Assembly (NCBI GenBank): GCA_963588535.1
Contig: CAVAII010000191.1
Coordinates: 1-12,210 of the forward strand
Reading direction: 5' to 3'
Length of the DNA: 12,210 nucleotides
From: Scybalousia_A sp963588535
GTDB lineage: Bacteria > Bacteroidota > Bacteroidia > Bacteroidales > P3
Part shown: piece after piece, positions 1 to 6,511 of the stretch
Position numbering within the stretch: the first letter of the stretch is position 1
How the letters are laid out: the number at the start of each line of letters is the position of its first letter
Notes under the pieces: model-generated
Told to the model about the DNA's origin: nothing
Databases searched by the model: none
What the model saw: only the letters and a program-made list of their open reading frames with translations
Position numbers and translations under genes: made by a program

Positions 1-17
1 ACTTTTTTCCATCGAAA

Positions 18-50
18 TTGATAATTGTTTGTAAAAAATGAGTAATTTTG
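18..50 (+). promoter_or_regulatory. Possible Bacteroidota-type promoter for the 203-523 gene
   Basis: TAATTTTG at 43-50 matches the -7 element TAnnTTTG. A TTG lies at 18-20, 22 bases upstream, close to the usual 19-21 spacing of the -33 element. Transcription would begin near 57 and leave a leader of about 145 bases before the ATG at 203. The box falls inside the 38-184 frame, so either that frame is not translated from its own start or the match is chance in AT-rich DNA. Confidence 0.3.
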
Positions 51-184
51 CAAAAGGAAAATACAAAATACACACTTTTGGGGGACACTACCTACTACCA
101 ACAGAGGAGACGGAAATAAATAAGTTAGTATATCAATTATACGACTTAACTCCAAAACAAATTAAAATAATAGAAGAATCATAA
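38..184 (+). pseudogene. Remnant of a type IIG / Eco57I-like restriction-methylase C-terminus
   Basis: A 48-codon open frame (ATG at 38, TAA at 182-184). Its second half, residues about 22-48, reads TEINKLVYQLYDLTPKQIKI, which closely resembles the extreme C-terminal helix of type IIG restriction-modification enzymes and related class I DNA methyltransferases (typical pattern: E-I-N-x-L-V-Y-x-L-Y-x-L-T-x-x-E-I-K-I-V-E). No methylase or nuclease motif is present. The frame is closed upstream by TAA at 32-34, so this is not simply the end of an intact gene entering the window. Another frame from the window edge ends in TGA at 39-41, overlapping this ATG as ATGA, so an upstream gene may once have been joined by frameshift or may be coupled to it. 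A promoter-like TAATTTTG at 43-50 lies inside the frame. I infer decay or recombination of a restriction gene; a real short protein is the alternative. Confidence 0.45.
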
Positions 185-202
185 TCTATATAATAAATAG
201 CA

Positions 203-523
203 ATGAAAGCAATGAAAGAGACTAATCTTGAGGACTTATATCTCTCGATAGAGATGTTAAAGAGGGTTGGCATAGATATGCCTGAGGGAGTATTAAAACA
301 AGTGGAAAAGTTGGAAAATCAACTAATCAGTAAGGAAGTAGTGCCAATAATACACAGCAATATTGAGCCTCCACTTAGGCAGATAGGCCGTGAAATAACA
401 CTTGTGTTGGATTATCATCCCGACAAACCTATATCGATACGTATTGCACGCAAAAGCGATTTAAGTGATTTAAGTACCTTGGACGAAACAACGAATAAAA
501 AAAGACGTTCGTCAAAAAAATAA
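203..523 (+). CDS. Hypothetical 106-aa protein of the accessory region
   Basis: I do not recognise a named family with confidence. The protein has no signal peptide or membrane segment. Residues about 8-45 are helical and charged (likely short coiled coil), residues about 46-85 look like a compact conserved core ending in the strand-rich stretch REITLVLDYHPDKPISIRIA, and the last 20 residues are a Lys/Arg-rich tail (NKKRRSSKK). The core and basic tail would suit a small nucleic-acid-associated or partner protein, but that is inference only. The start at 203 was kept because it is the first ATG; an in-frame ATG at 212 follows in a repeated context (aatgaaagc/aatgaaaga), so the start could be three codons later. 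It lies just after a restriction-methylase remnant, so it may be an orphan of a lost defence or mobile region. A short hairpin overlaps the stop codon. Confidence 0.7.
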   Translation: MKAMKETNLEDLYLSIEMLKRVGIDMPEGVLKQVEKLENQLISKEVVPIIHSNIEPPLRQIGREITLVLDYHPDKPISIRIARKSDLSDLSTLDETTNKKRRSSKK

Positions 524-536
524 AACGTCGTTTTAT
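520..536 (+). terminator. Short hairpin overlapping the stop of the 203-523 gene
   Basis: ATAAAAC at 520-526 and GTTTTAT at 530-536 are perfect inverted arms around a 3-base loop, covering the TAA stop at 521-523. The stem is AT-rich with one C-G pair and is followed by mixed sequence rather than a T run, so it would be a weak terminator or merely a 3'-end structure. Confidence 0.3.
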
Positions 537-540
537 CCGA

Positions 541-643
541 ACAATTGGTCGAATCATTCTGATGAATGGTCGAAACATTTTTTTATTTCGCCGTAAAAAT
601 TCAGGGGAATGGTCGTGAGATTTTGGGGAATGGTCGTGAGATT
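541..643. repeat. Degenerate 21-base-period repeat array A (GGTCG core)
   Basis: A GGTCG core occurs at 547-551, 568-572, 611-615 and 632-636. The first two and the last two are exactly 21 bases apart, and the 43-base gap between them is two periods plus one, with a decayed copy (CGCCG at 589-593) exactly one period after the second. The last two copies share 19 identical bases, GGGGAATGGTCGTGAGATT at 604-622 and 625-643. There are no unique spacers, so this is not a CRISPR array. The array lies between the 3' end of the 203-523 gene and the terminator of serA. Confidence 0.7.
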
Positions 644-660
644 GAAATGATATAAAGGGA

Positions 661-717
661 AAGGAAAAAGAACACCCACCCTATTCTACTTTGGAGGGTA
701 GAACAAAGGGGTGGGTA
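661..717 (-). terminator. Intrinsic terminator of the serC-serA unit
   Basis: Read on the minus strand, about 20 bases after the serA stop, an outer stem ACCCACC/GGTGGGT (plus-strand arms 674-680 and 710-716) encloses a second stem (684-689 with 698-703), and is followed by GTTCTTTTTCC. The GC-rich stem followed by a T-rich run is a classical rho-independent terminator. The inner part can fold alternatively (ACCCT 678-682 with AGGGT 695-699). Confidence 0.75.
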
Positions 718-740
718 GTCTAAGGTGAATTATCTAAATT

Positions 741-1661
741 CTATTTGTTTACTTGGAATTTAGTAACGCCGTTTTTGATAAAGTCAACGATTTGACGAGC
801 GGCTGCTAAGCCAGCGTTGATATTTGCTTCTTTGGTTTGAGCACCCATTTTCTTAGGTGTAGCAAAGTAACGAGGAGCAAATTTCTTCAATTCTTCGTCA
901 TTAGTTGGAGCTATATCAGTTATGTATTTGAAGTCTTCTCTTTCGGAAAGCATCTTAACCATATCAGCTTCGTTGATAACCTCTTTACGAGCGGTGTTGA
1001 TTAGGCAAGCACCTTTAGGCATCTTAGAAAGCAACTCATAGTTGATAGAGTTTTTGGTTTGGTCATTAGCAGGGATATGAAGAGATACGTAGTCGCAAGA
1101 AGAGTACAAATCGTTGATATCTTTAGCTACTTTAACGCCGTCTTTCTCTATATTCTCAGCAGGAACGAATGGGTCAAGAGCCATAACTTCCATACCTAAT
1201 GCTTTGGCTTTCATACCAACCAAACGACCTACGTGACCGTAAGCTTGGATACCAAGTTTTTTGCCTTGAAGTTCTGTACCAGCAACTGGGGTAAACATAG
1301 TACGAGCCATATAAACCATAAAGCCTATTGCTAACTCGGCAACGGCGTTAGAGTTTTGTCCAGGGGTATTCATAGCTACGATACCTTTGGCTGTACAAGC
1401 TGCTAAGTCAAGGTTATCGAAACCAGCACCTGCTCTAACTACTATTTTAAGTTTTTTAGCGTGGTCGATAACTTCTTTAGTTACTTTGTCTGAGCGAACT
1501 ATTAGGGCGTCAGCATCTTCGACTGCTTTGTAAAGGTCGTCAACGGAAGTATATTTTTCTAATAAAGCAACTTCGAAACCTGCTTTTTCTATTATCTCTC
1601 TGATACCATCAACAGCTACCTTTGCAAAAGGTTTTTCTGTTGCAATCAAAACTTTTGTCAT
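741..1661 (-). CDS. serA: D-3-phosphoglycerate dehydrogenase, short ACT-less type
   Basis: Catalyses NAD-dependent oxidation of 3-phosphoglycerate to 3-phosphohydroxypyruvate, the first step of serine synthesis, in the cytosol. The 306 residues hold only the substrate-binding lobes (about 1-100 and 280-306) and the Rossmann NAD domain (about 101-280); the regulatory ACT and ASB domains of longer SerA forms are absent, so serine feedback by ACT is not expected. Catalytic Arg225 sits in NTARKEV and an acidic residue (Asp249) in TDIAP. Two departures from the textbook 2-hydroxyacid dehydrogenase pattern are visible: the dinucleotide loop reads AYGHVG (140-145), with Ala for the first Gly, and the usual catalytic His is replaced by Lys in TPKKMGAQT (268-276). 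I recall both from Bacteroidota homologues and the Lys form from Entamoeba histolytica, so they are a lineage trait, not decay. It lies about 100 bases downstream of serC on the same strand and is followed by a terminator. Confidence 0.95.
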   Translation of the reverse strand: MTKVLIATEKPFAKVAVDGIREIIEKAGFEVALLEKYTSVDDLYKAVEDADALIVRSDKVTKEVIDHAKKLKIVVRAGAGFDNLDLAACTAKGIVAMNTPGQNSNAVAELAIGFMVYMARTMFTPVAGTELQGKKLGIQAYGHVGRLVGMKAKALGMEVMALDPFVPAENIEKDGVKVAKDINDLYSSCDYVSLHIPANDQTKNSINYELLSKMPKGACLINTARKEVINEADMVKMLSEREDFKYITDIAPTNDEELKKFAPRYFATPKKMGAQTKEANINAGLAAARQIVDFIKNGVTKFQVNK

Positions 1662-1687
1662 TTCTTTTATTGGTTATTTTTATGGTT

Positions 1688-1741
1688 AACATATAGTCAA
1701 GAACTTTTGCTTTTTGGGGGCAAAGTAATTGACTATATGTT
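1688..1741. promoter_or_regulatory. Large inverted repeat between serC and serA
   Basis: AACATATAGTCAA at 1688-1700 and TTGACTATATGTT at 1729-1741 are perfect 13-base arms around a 28-base loop. Within the loop, TTTTGC (1705-1710) and GCAAAG (1720-1725) can pair as an inner stem allowing one G-T pair. Read toward serA, the loop contains TTACTTTG (complement of 1721-1728), close to the Bacteroidota -7 element, with no good -33 partner. The structure could be an operator, an attenuator or a serC 3'-end stem; no T run follows it on the minus strand, which argues against a plain intrinsic terminator. Confidence 0.6.
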
Positions 1742-1762
1742 TATTAATTTATGTACAAGGAA

Positions 1763-2851
1763 TTATGCGTTTTTCTTTTCGAATTCTTTCATGCAGTCTA
1801 CCAATGCTTGAACGTCTTCTAACTCGCAAGCGTTGTAAAGAGATGCTCTGAAACCGCCAACAGAACGGTGTCCTTTGATACCAACCATACCGTTAGCCTT
1901 AGCGAACTCTAAGAATTCTTTTTCTTTGTCTTCGTAACCTTTAGCCATAACGAAGCAAACGTTCATCAAAGAGCGGTCTTCTTTCTCGGTAGTACCAACG
2001 AACATCTTGTTACGATCTATTTCACCGTAAAGAAGGTCAGCTTTTTGTTGATTACGTTTTTGTATCCACTCAACGCCGCCGTTTTCTTTCAACCATTTCA
2101 AAGTCTCGTGCATAACGAAGATAGAGATTACAGGAGGAGTGTTGAACATAGAGCCTTTCTCGATATGAGTTCTGTAGTCTACCATAGTAGGCAATACAGG
2201 AAGGTTCTTTCTGTCAGTTATCTTACCAAGAACATCTTCTCTAACGATAACGAAAGTAACACCAGCAGGGCCAACGTTCTTTTGAGCACCACCGTAGATA
2301 AGAGCGTATTTGGTAACGTCTACAGGACGAGACATGATATCAGAAGACATATCAGCAACCAAGTTGATAGGGCAATCCATATCGTATTTGATCTCTGTAC
2401 CGTAGATAGTGTTGTTAGTAGTTATGTGGAAATAGTCAGCGTCTGTAGGTATTTCGTAGTTCTTAGGGATATAAGTGTAGTTTTTATCCTCAGAAGAAGC
2501 AACGATAACAGTCTCGCCGAACAATTTAGCTTCTTTAGATGCTTTCTTAGCCCAAACGCCTGTTTGAAGGTAAGCTGCTTTCTTGTTAAGAAGGTTAGCA
2601 GGAACAGTAAAGAATTGAGTAGAAGCACCACCGCCTAAGAATAATATTTTGTAGTTCTCAGGTATGTGTAACAAATCTCTCCACAATTGAACTGTTTCGT
2701 CCATTATTCTCTCCCAACCAGGAGTACGGTGAGAAATCTCTAATACGCCAACGCCAGTATTATCAAAGTTCTCGATAGCTTTTCTTGTAGCCTCAGTGGC
2801 TTGTTTTGGTAAAACGCAAGGACCTGCGTTAAAGATATGTACTTTTGCCAT
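1763..2851 (-). CDS. serC: Phosphoserine aminotransferase
   Basis: Transfers the amino group of glutamate to 3-phosphohydroxypyruvate to give O-phosphoserine, the second step of serine synthesis; the family also acts in pyridoxal phosphate synthesis on a related substrate. The 362-residue length is that of the family. Visible landmarks are FNAGPCVLP (7-15), HRTPGWERIM (41-50), the phosphate-binding loop GGGASTQF (73-80), HITTNNTIYGTE (142-153) and the PLP Schiff-base lysine Lys191 in YGGAQKNVGPAG. The C-terminal GHRSVGGFRASLYNA motif binds substrate phosphate. The gene is first in the serC-serA unit and is preceded by a leader of about 80 bases and a good promoter. A 197-codon open frame on the opposite strand (2045-2638) is only a shadow. 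Confidence 0.97.
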   Translation of the reverse strand: MAKVHIFNAGPCVLPKQATEATRKAIENFDNTGVGVLEISHRTPGWERIMDETVQLWRDLLHIPENYKILFLGGGASTQFFTVPANLLNKKAAYLQTGVWAKKASKEAKLFGETVIVASSEDKNYTYIPKNYEIPTDADYFHITTNNTIYGTEIKYDMDCPINLVADMSSDIMSRPVDVTKYALIYGGAQKNVGPAGVTFVIVREDVLGKITDRKNLPVLPTMVDYRTHIEKGSMFNTPPVISIFVMHETLKWLKENGGVEWIQKRNQQKADLLYGEIDRNKMFVGTTEKEDRSLMNVCFVMAKGYEDKEKEFLEFAKANGMVGIKGHRSVGGFRASLYNACELEDVQALVDCMKEFEKKNA

Positions 2852-2934
2852 TTTTGCTTTTTATTTTTAAATGTTATTTATTTTATTTCTTAATGAGAAT
2901 GTACAAGTAGTAAATTCTCTATTTTTATCGTTTG

Positions 2935-2968
2935 CAAATTTATTACTTTTTTTTGATATGCACACAAA
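2935..2968 (-). promoter_or_regulatory. Promoter of serC-serA
   Basis: On the minus strand TAAATTTG (complement of 2935-2942) is an exact match to the TAnnTTTG -7 element, and TTTG (complement of 2965-2968) lies 22 bases upstream as the -33 element. Predicted transcription starts near 2928, about 77 bases before the serC ATG. Confidence 0.6.
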
Positions 2969-2995
2969 AAAACGTAAAAATCTTTTATTTTGTGT
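2962..2995 (-). terminator. Possible stem-loop ending the nusB-to-lipoprotein transcript
   Basis: ACACAAAA (2962-2969) and TTTTGTGT (2988-2995) are perfect arms, and TAAAA (2975-2979) can pair with TTTTA (2983-2987) inside them. The site is about 40 bases past the stop of the 3036-3164 gene, where a terminator is expected. It overlaps the -33 element of serC, and the following minus-strand bases are not a T run, so the call is tentative. Confidence 0.35.
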
Positions 2996-3035
2996 CTAAA
3001 TCTTTCCTAAATAGCGATATTTTGTTGTGCTAATC

Positions 3036-3164
3036 TTATTGTCTAACATAGTTCCAACGAGGGCATTCGCCACATTTGGATTTTCTGTACGATGAACAAG
3101 ACAATAGGCAAGTACTTAGCACTATTGCTATCATTAGGAGTGTTATTATTTTTTTCTTTTTCAT
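3036..3164 (-). CDS. Tiny lipoprotein (42 aa) with a CxxC motif
   Basis: A short gene translated from ATG at 3164-3162 to TAA at 3038-3036. It starts with MKKKK, a hydrophobic stretch (residues about 6-22) and a lipobox LLSC, giving a predicted acylated Cys23 and a mature peptide of only 20 residues: it begins CSSYRKSK and continues CGECPRWN. The CGEC pair followed by Pro resembles a small metal- or disulfide-forming knuckle, but a function cannot be named. Its ATG overlaps the TGA of the T9SS peptidase as ATGA, the same arrangement seen at other junctions of this run, which supports translation by coupling. It is the last gene of the run. Alternatives: a toxin-like or signalling peptide, or an open frame by chance; the combination of a full lipobox signal, overlap and clean stop makes chance unlikely. 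Confidence 0.72.
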   Translation of the reverse strand: MKKKKIITLLMIAIVLSTCLLSCSSYRKSKCGECPRWNYVRQ

Positions 3165-4837
3165 TTCTCTACTATTATTTTCTTTATTATGTAATCGCCT
3201 TTATGGTATATACGGACAAAATAAACGCCGTTAGTTAGATTGCTTACGTCTATGTTAAGGTGAGTGTCCAAGGAGGAAAGTTTCTGAGAGTAAAGGGTGC
3301 GACCTAATCTGTCTAAGATTGTAAGGACGGCGTTAGGGAGGGAGTAAGGAAGGGAGATAGAGAGGTTGTTGGCGACAGGGTTAGGATAGATAGTAAGGCT
3401 GAGGGGTTGGTTGTTAAGGGTGTTTAGACTAACGGTGTTGTCTAAGCCTTTTAGTCCTGTGCAGTTGTAGCCGTGTGGGTCAAGCCAAGATTTTAGGTCG
3501 TTAAAGGTAACATCGAATCTGCCGTACCAGTCTACTTTGTGGTCATCTTCGGCATAACAAGAGGACTCGCCACCTGATAGAGTGCCTATGATTCTTTGGT
3601 CTGAGTTAAAGAGGGCACTACCAGAGGAACCGCCTTCGGTAACGCCGTAGCCATTAGTGGTTTGTTTCCAAAGAACCATTATATGAGTATCATAATCCCA
3701 GACGCCTTCGTCATAGCCGATGTTTTGTATTTTGCCGTCTACGGTAGATATCTTCTTAACGTCTCCAGAGGGGTGATGAATACCAACGCAGTTGCTGAAA
3801 TTGTCTGTACTACGTGTCCAACCAGCCCAATAGGCGTTGATGCTTTTTGGGATAGAGTTATTGATTTGTAATAGCATATAATCGGAATCCCCTTCGCCGT
3901 ACTTGTCGCCGTAGGCTAAGACTTTGCAGCCTGTAAGGGAGGAATAGGTAGGCTCTTTTGTAGAGTTCTTACAAGAGGATGTCTCGTAGTTGAAATAGAA
4001 AACGGTTTGGCGAGCGTATTTCATATTCTGAATACCTTCTATGCAATGGGCGGCAGTAAGGACGTAAGGAGTATAGTCGTTGTTAGTGTTGTTGATAAGA
4101 GTACCTGTACACCAAGCCGACTCGTATGAGGAATAAGGTATAAGGAGTCGAACAACAGAACGCTGAACAAGACGGAAGTTATCCCCTTCTGAGCAATTGA
4201 CGTTAACGTTACAAGACTCTGATCCACGATAGTCTTTTTGTGGAATGTCTTGGTCTTCATTTTGTAGTTTTTCTTGTTCGAAGTTAATAACGTCTCTATA
4301 GAAATAACCTATCTTTTCTATCATTAGTCTAACAAAAGGTCTTTGCGTAGTTGGGCAGTCTAACTCTATAATCATCTCCTCGCCATAGACGTAGTCGGTA
4401 GCAAAGTAGCCGTCTTGGGAGTTGTTATCGGCGGTAAAGGCTCCTAAACACTTGGTCTTGTCCGTATTCCATAGGTATAACTCACAACCTTCGGGGAGAT
4501 AGAAGTTATTAGAATATAGGTTAAGGGCTAACGCTCCTTCGGCTTTTATCCTTAATAGGTAGATATCGTTAGAAGGGGTCTTGATACGTTTGGCTTTGTC
4601 GAAAAAGTCTTCTTCTACGGAGATAAGATAAGCACAAGTCTGCGGTTTGAAAGGTATATCGGAGTCTTGTTTTTCTAATGCCGCAATATTAGGGGCGTCT
4701 ATAAAGAGGGTGTTGTCGGAATTAAAGGTTAGGTTAGGGAGCGAAAATGACTGAGGTATTTGAAAGGTTGAGATTTGTGCGTGTGTCAGTCCAACAAATT
4801 GTAATAGACAGATAACTATAAGACAGAATTTTTTCAT
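3161..4837 (-). CDS. Secreted trypsin-like (lysyl endopeptidase-type) serine protease with T9SS sorting domain
   Basis: A 558-residue exported peptidase. A Sec signal peptide covers residues 1-20 (ends THA, before QIS). Residues about 21-200 form an N-terminal region with probable prodomain or beta-sandwich character. The S1-fold catalytic domain spans about 205-455: His264 in LTAAHCI, Asp319 in DSDYMLLQI, Ser405 in GGSSGSALF. Several Cys residues (209, 215, 243, 265, 289, 304, 350, 427) could form disulfides, as in Achromobacter-type lysyl endopeptidases, which this layout resembles. The last 80 residues are a type A sorting domain (LTIYPNPV at 481-488, NGVYFVRI at 536-543, KKIIVEK end), which sends the protein through the type IX system to the surface or outside. 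Its start overlaps the coaE stop (ATGA) and its stop overlaps the small lipoprotein start. Lys specificity is inference; the triad and T9SS domain are directly visible. Confidence 0.92.
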   Translation of the reverse strand: MKKFCLIVICLLQFVGLTHAQISTFQIPQSFSLPNLTFNSDNTLFIDAPNIAALEKQDSDIPFKPQTCAYLISVEEDFFDKAKRIKTPSNDIYLLRIKAEGALALNLYSNNFYLPEGCELYLWNTDKTKCLGAFTADNNSQDGYFATDYVYGEEMIIELDCPTTQRPFVRLMIEKIGYFYRDVINFEQEKLQNEDQDIPQKDYRGSESCNVNVNCSEGDNFRLVQRSVVRLLIPYSSYESAWCTGTLINNTNNDYTPYVLTAAHCIEGIQNMKYARQTVFYFNYETSSCKNSTKEPTYSSLTGCKVLAYGDKYGEGDSDYMLLQINNSIPKSINAYWAGWTRSTDNFSNCVGIHHPSGDVKKISTVDGKIQNIGYDEGVWDYDTHIMVLWKQTTNGYGVTEGGSSGSALFNSDQRIIGTLSGGESSCYAEDDHKVDWYGRFDVTFNDLKSWLDPHGYNCTGLKGLDNTVSLNTLNNQPLSLTIYPNPVANNLSISLPYSLPNAVLTILDRLGRTLYSQKLSSLDTHLNIDVSNLTNGVYFVRIYHKGDYIIKKIIVEK

Positions 4838-5469
4838 TTTGTTTGGATATTGTTTAAGGGGTTAGACGATTTATTAGCAAGAGATAATAAGTCAGCGTGA
4901 ATTTTACGAATCTGCGGTAAGCATAGTTTTATGTTATCATTAATAATAATGTAGTCGCTAAGACGGTTTTTCTCTTCTATTGAGAGTTGATTATTCATTC
5001 TCTCGTAGATTTTTTCTTTGGTGGTGTTGTCTCGTTTCTCTACTCTTTCGATTATTAGGTTTATGGGGGTAGAGACGTTTATTATCTTATCAAATAGGGT
5101 GTTCCATTTGGTTTCGAATATTATTGCACTCTCCATTATAACGTATGGGGATTTTTGTTGGAGAGCCCAGTGCATAAAGTCCTCTTGTACTAAGGGGTGA
5201 ATAAGATTGTTTAGTTTATTTAGTTCGTTTTTGTCGGTAAAGACGAGGTTTGCTAATTTTTGTTTGTCTAAGAGGTTGTTAGTAAATACTTGGGAACCGA
5301 ACAAATCTTTTATTTTTTGGATTATTTCTGCTTTTTGGTATAGTTTTTTGGCTTCTGTGTCGGAGAAATAGACATCTATGCCAAGGTGTTGAAATACTTG
5401 TGCTATCAAAGTCTTTCCGCTACCAATCGAACCTGTAAGTCCTACTATTAAGGGGTGATTTGCTTGCAT
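4834..5469 (-). CDS. coaE: Dephospho-CoA kinase
   Basis: Phosphorylates the 3'-hydroxyl of dephospho-CoA using ATP, the last step of coenzyme A synthesis, in the cytosol. The P-loop is GSIGSGKT (13-20) inside the family start GLTGSIGSGKT; the substrate-side motif SDTEAKKL (36-43) and the lid-adjacent NLIHPLVQEDF are also present. At 211 residues it is of normal length, with a short polar C-terminal tail. The ATG at 5469 follows a 20-base gap after the YbbR-like gene, and its TGA overlaps the peptidase ATG by ATGA. Position after yajC and a YbbR protein is a familiar order in Bacteroidota. Confidence 0.95.
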   Translation of the reverse strand: MQANHPLIVGLTGSIGSGKTLIAQVFQHLGIDVYFSDTEAKKLYQKAEIIQKIKDLFGSQVFTNNLLDKQKLANLVFTDKNELNKLNNLIHPLVQEDFMHWALQQKSPYVIMESAIIFETKWNTLFDKIINVSTPINLIIERVEKRDNTTKEKIYERMNNQLSIEEKNRLSDYIIINDNIKLCLPQIRKIHADLLSLANKSSNPLNNIQTK

Positions 5470-5489
5470 TAGTATCTAAAAAATATTTG

Positions 5490-6461
5490 TTATTTGAATA
5501 ATATATACTCAACCTTTTGCGGATATACGCTTACTACTCGTACATAGTCAGGGATACCGCTTACGTTTACTTTCAGTCTATCGCTTGAGGCCATATTCTC
5601 ATCAGAACAAAGGACGAAGGCGTTGAATTGTTTCTCGTTGATTTTGGTAAAATCCTTGATAGCAACTCTATATCTTAGTTTGACTTGTTTTGGAAATACT
5701 TTTATGTTACGATAATTCTCGTAGCGGACAACGGATATGGGTAGCATTGCTACGTTCTCTGTGTATTTCTCTACATGTATTCTAATAGGGACGCTGTTTA
5801 GTCGGTAGGTTATGCCACCTTCTAAGTCCAAGTCCAAAGGCACGATAAAGATACCGCTTCTGTCTATGTTCTCGTATGTTATGGCTTTGGTCTTAACGCT
5901 ATTGATTTTCTCTATCTGGGATTTTTGTCCTTCGATTACTACCTCGGGCATTATGATCTCAGGATCTGTGTATAGTTCGTAAGGTTTCTTACATTTGAAT
6001 TTAGTTTGGTTTATAACTTTTACTTTCTTCGAATAGACTTTTGTCCAACTTAGGTCTATGGTCGGTGGAGTTATGGAGATATCCACTCCCCTATAACCTA
6101 ATTTGTCGGAGATTTGATTTCTTAGTAGCGAGGACATTATCTTGGCTTTACCTTTGGAGAGGTCGATATTTAGTTTGTCCACGTCTATATCAATAGTTTG
6201 CTTATCGAAATTGGAGTTACGGAAAAGGTATTCAAATCCGTTTGCCTTAACGCCTACGGTTATAACGCTGTCTATAGTAAAGTATTCGACTTTGTGTTCG
6301 CTGTCTATAAATCTTATTGTATAGGTTATGTTGTGTTGATAATTGCCTCCGTAGGTTATAAACAACCATAGAAAAAGACTAACACACAAGCAGATAATAA
6401 AACTATTTATCTGCCTGTGTCGAAGAAAGAATGCGATTATTTTCAAAAAAAATTGTTTCAT
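5490..6461 (-). CDS. YbbR-like domain protein (CdaR-like), membrane-anchored
   Basis: A 323-residue protein with one N-terminal membrane segment (about 18-38, rich in Ile, Leu, Phe, Trp) preceded by a basic, short cytosolic start, so the bulk faces the periplasm. The remainder is beta-rich with at least two YbbR-type repeats, recognisable by stretches such as VVIEGQKSQIEKINSVKT and the pattern of alternating hydrophobic residues. In Firmicutes the YbbR protein CdaR regulates the diadenylate cyclase CdaA; in Bacteroidota the family is commonly found between yajC and coaE and its role is less clear. Fifty bases separate it from yajC and 20 from coaE, so it belongs to the same transcript. Assignment to the family rests on context and topology more than on a single motif. 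Confidence 0.8.
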   Translation of the reverse strand: MKQFFLKIIAFFLRHRQINSFIICLCVSLFLWLFITYGGNYQHNITYTIRFIDSEHKVEYFTIDSVITVGVKANGFEYLFRNSNFDKQTIDIDVDKLNIDLSKGKAKIMSSLLRNQISDKLGYRGVDISITPPTIDLSWTKVYSKKVKVINQTKFKCKKPYELYTDPEIIMPEVVIEGQKSQIEKINSVKTKAITYENIDRSGIFIVPLDLDLEGGITYRLNSVPIRIHVEKYTENVAMLPISVVRYENYRNIKVFPKQVKLRYRVAIKDFTKINEKQFNAFVLCSDENMASSDRLKVNVSGIPDYVRVVSVYPQKVEYILFK

Positions 6462-6511
6462 AAACTCAAAACGAAATTAAAGTTTATGATTTTTTTCGTT
6501 TTCTATCGCTC

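Noticed and set aside
541..643. CRISPR array or plasmid-type iterons
   Set aside because: Units are contiguous without unique spacers, there are no cas genes, and no replication gene or DnaA-box cluster is near; the same applies to the arrays at 6918-7085 and 12142-12210.
1662..1762. Amino-acid riboswitch before serA
   Set aside because: Only a simple inverted repeat is visible; no conserved riboswitch core (glycine, SAM or other) could be recognised.
2045..2638. 197-codon open frame on the plus strand inside serC
   Set aside because: It lies wholly antisense to a well supported serC, has no recognisable motif or start signal, and follows from the codon use of serC.
4039..4260. 73-codon minus-strand frame inside the peptidase gene
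   Set aside because: It is a different frame of the same strand as the peptidase, which has full catalytic motifs through this stretch, so it is not a frameshifted piece.
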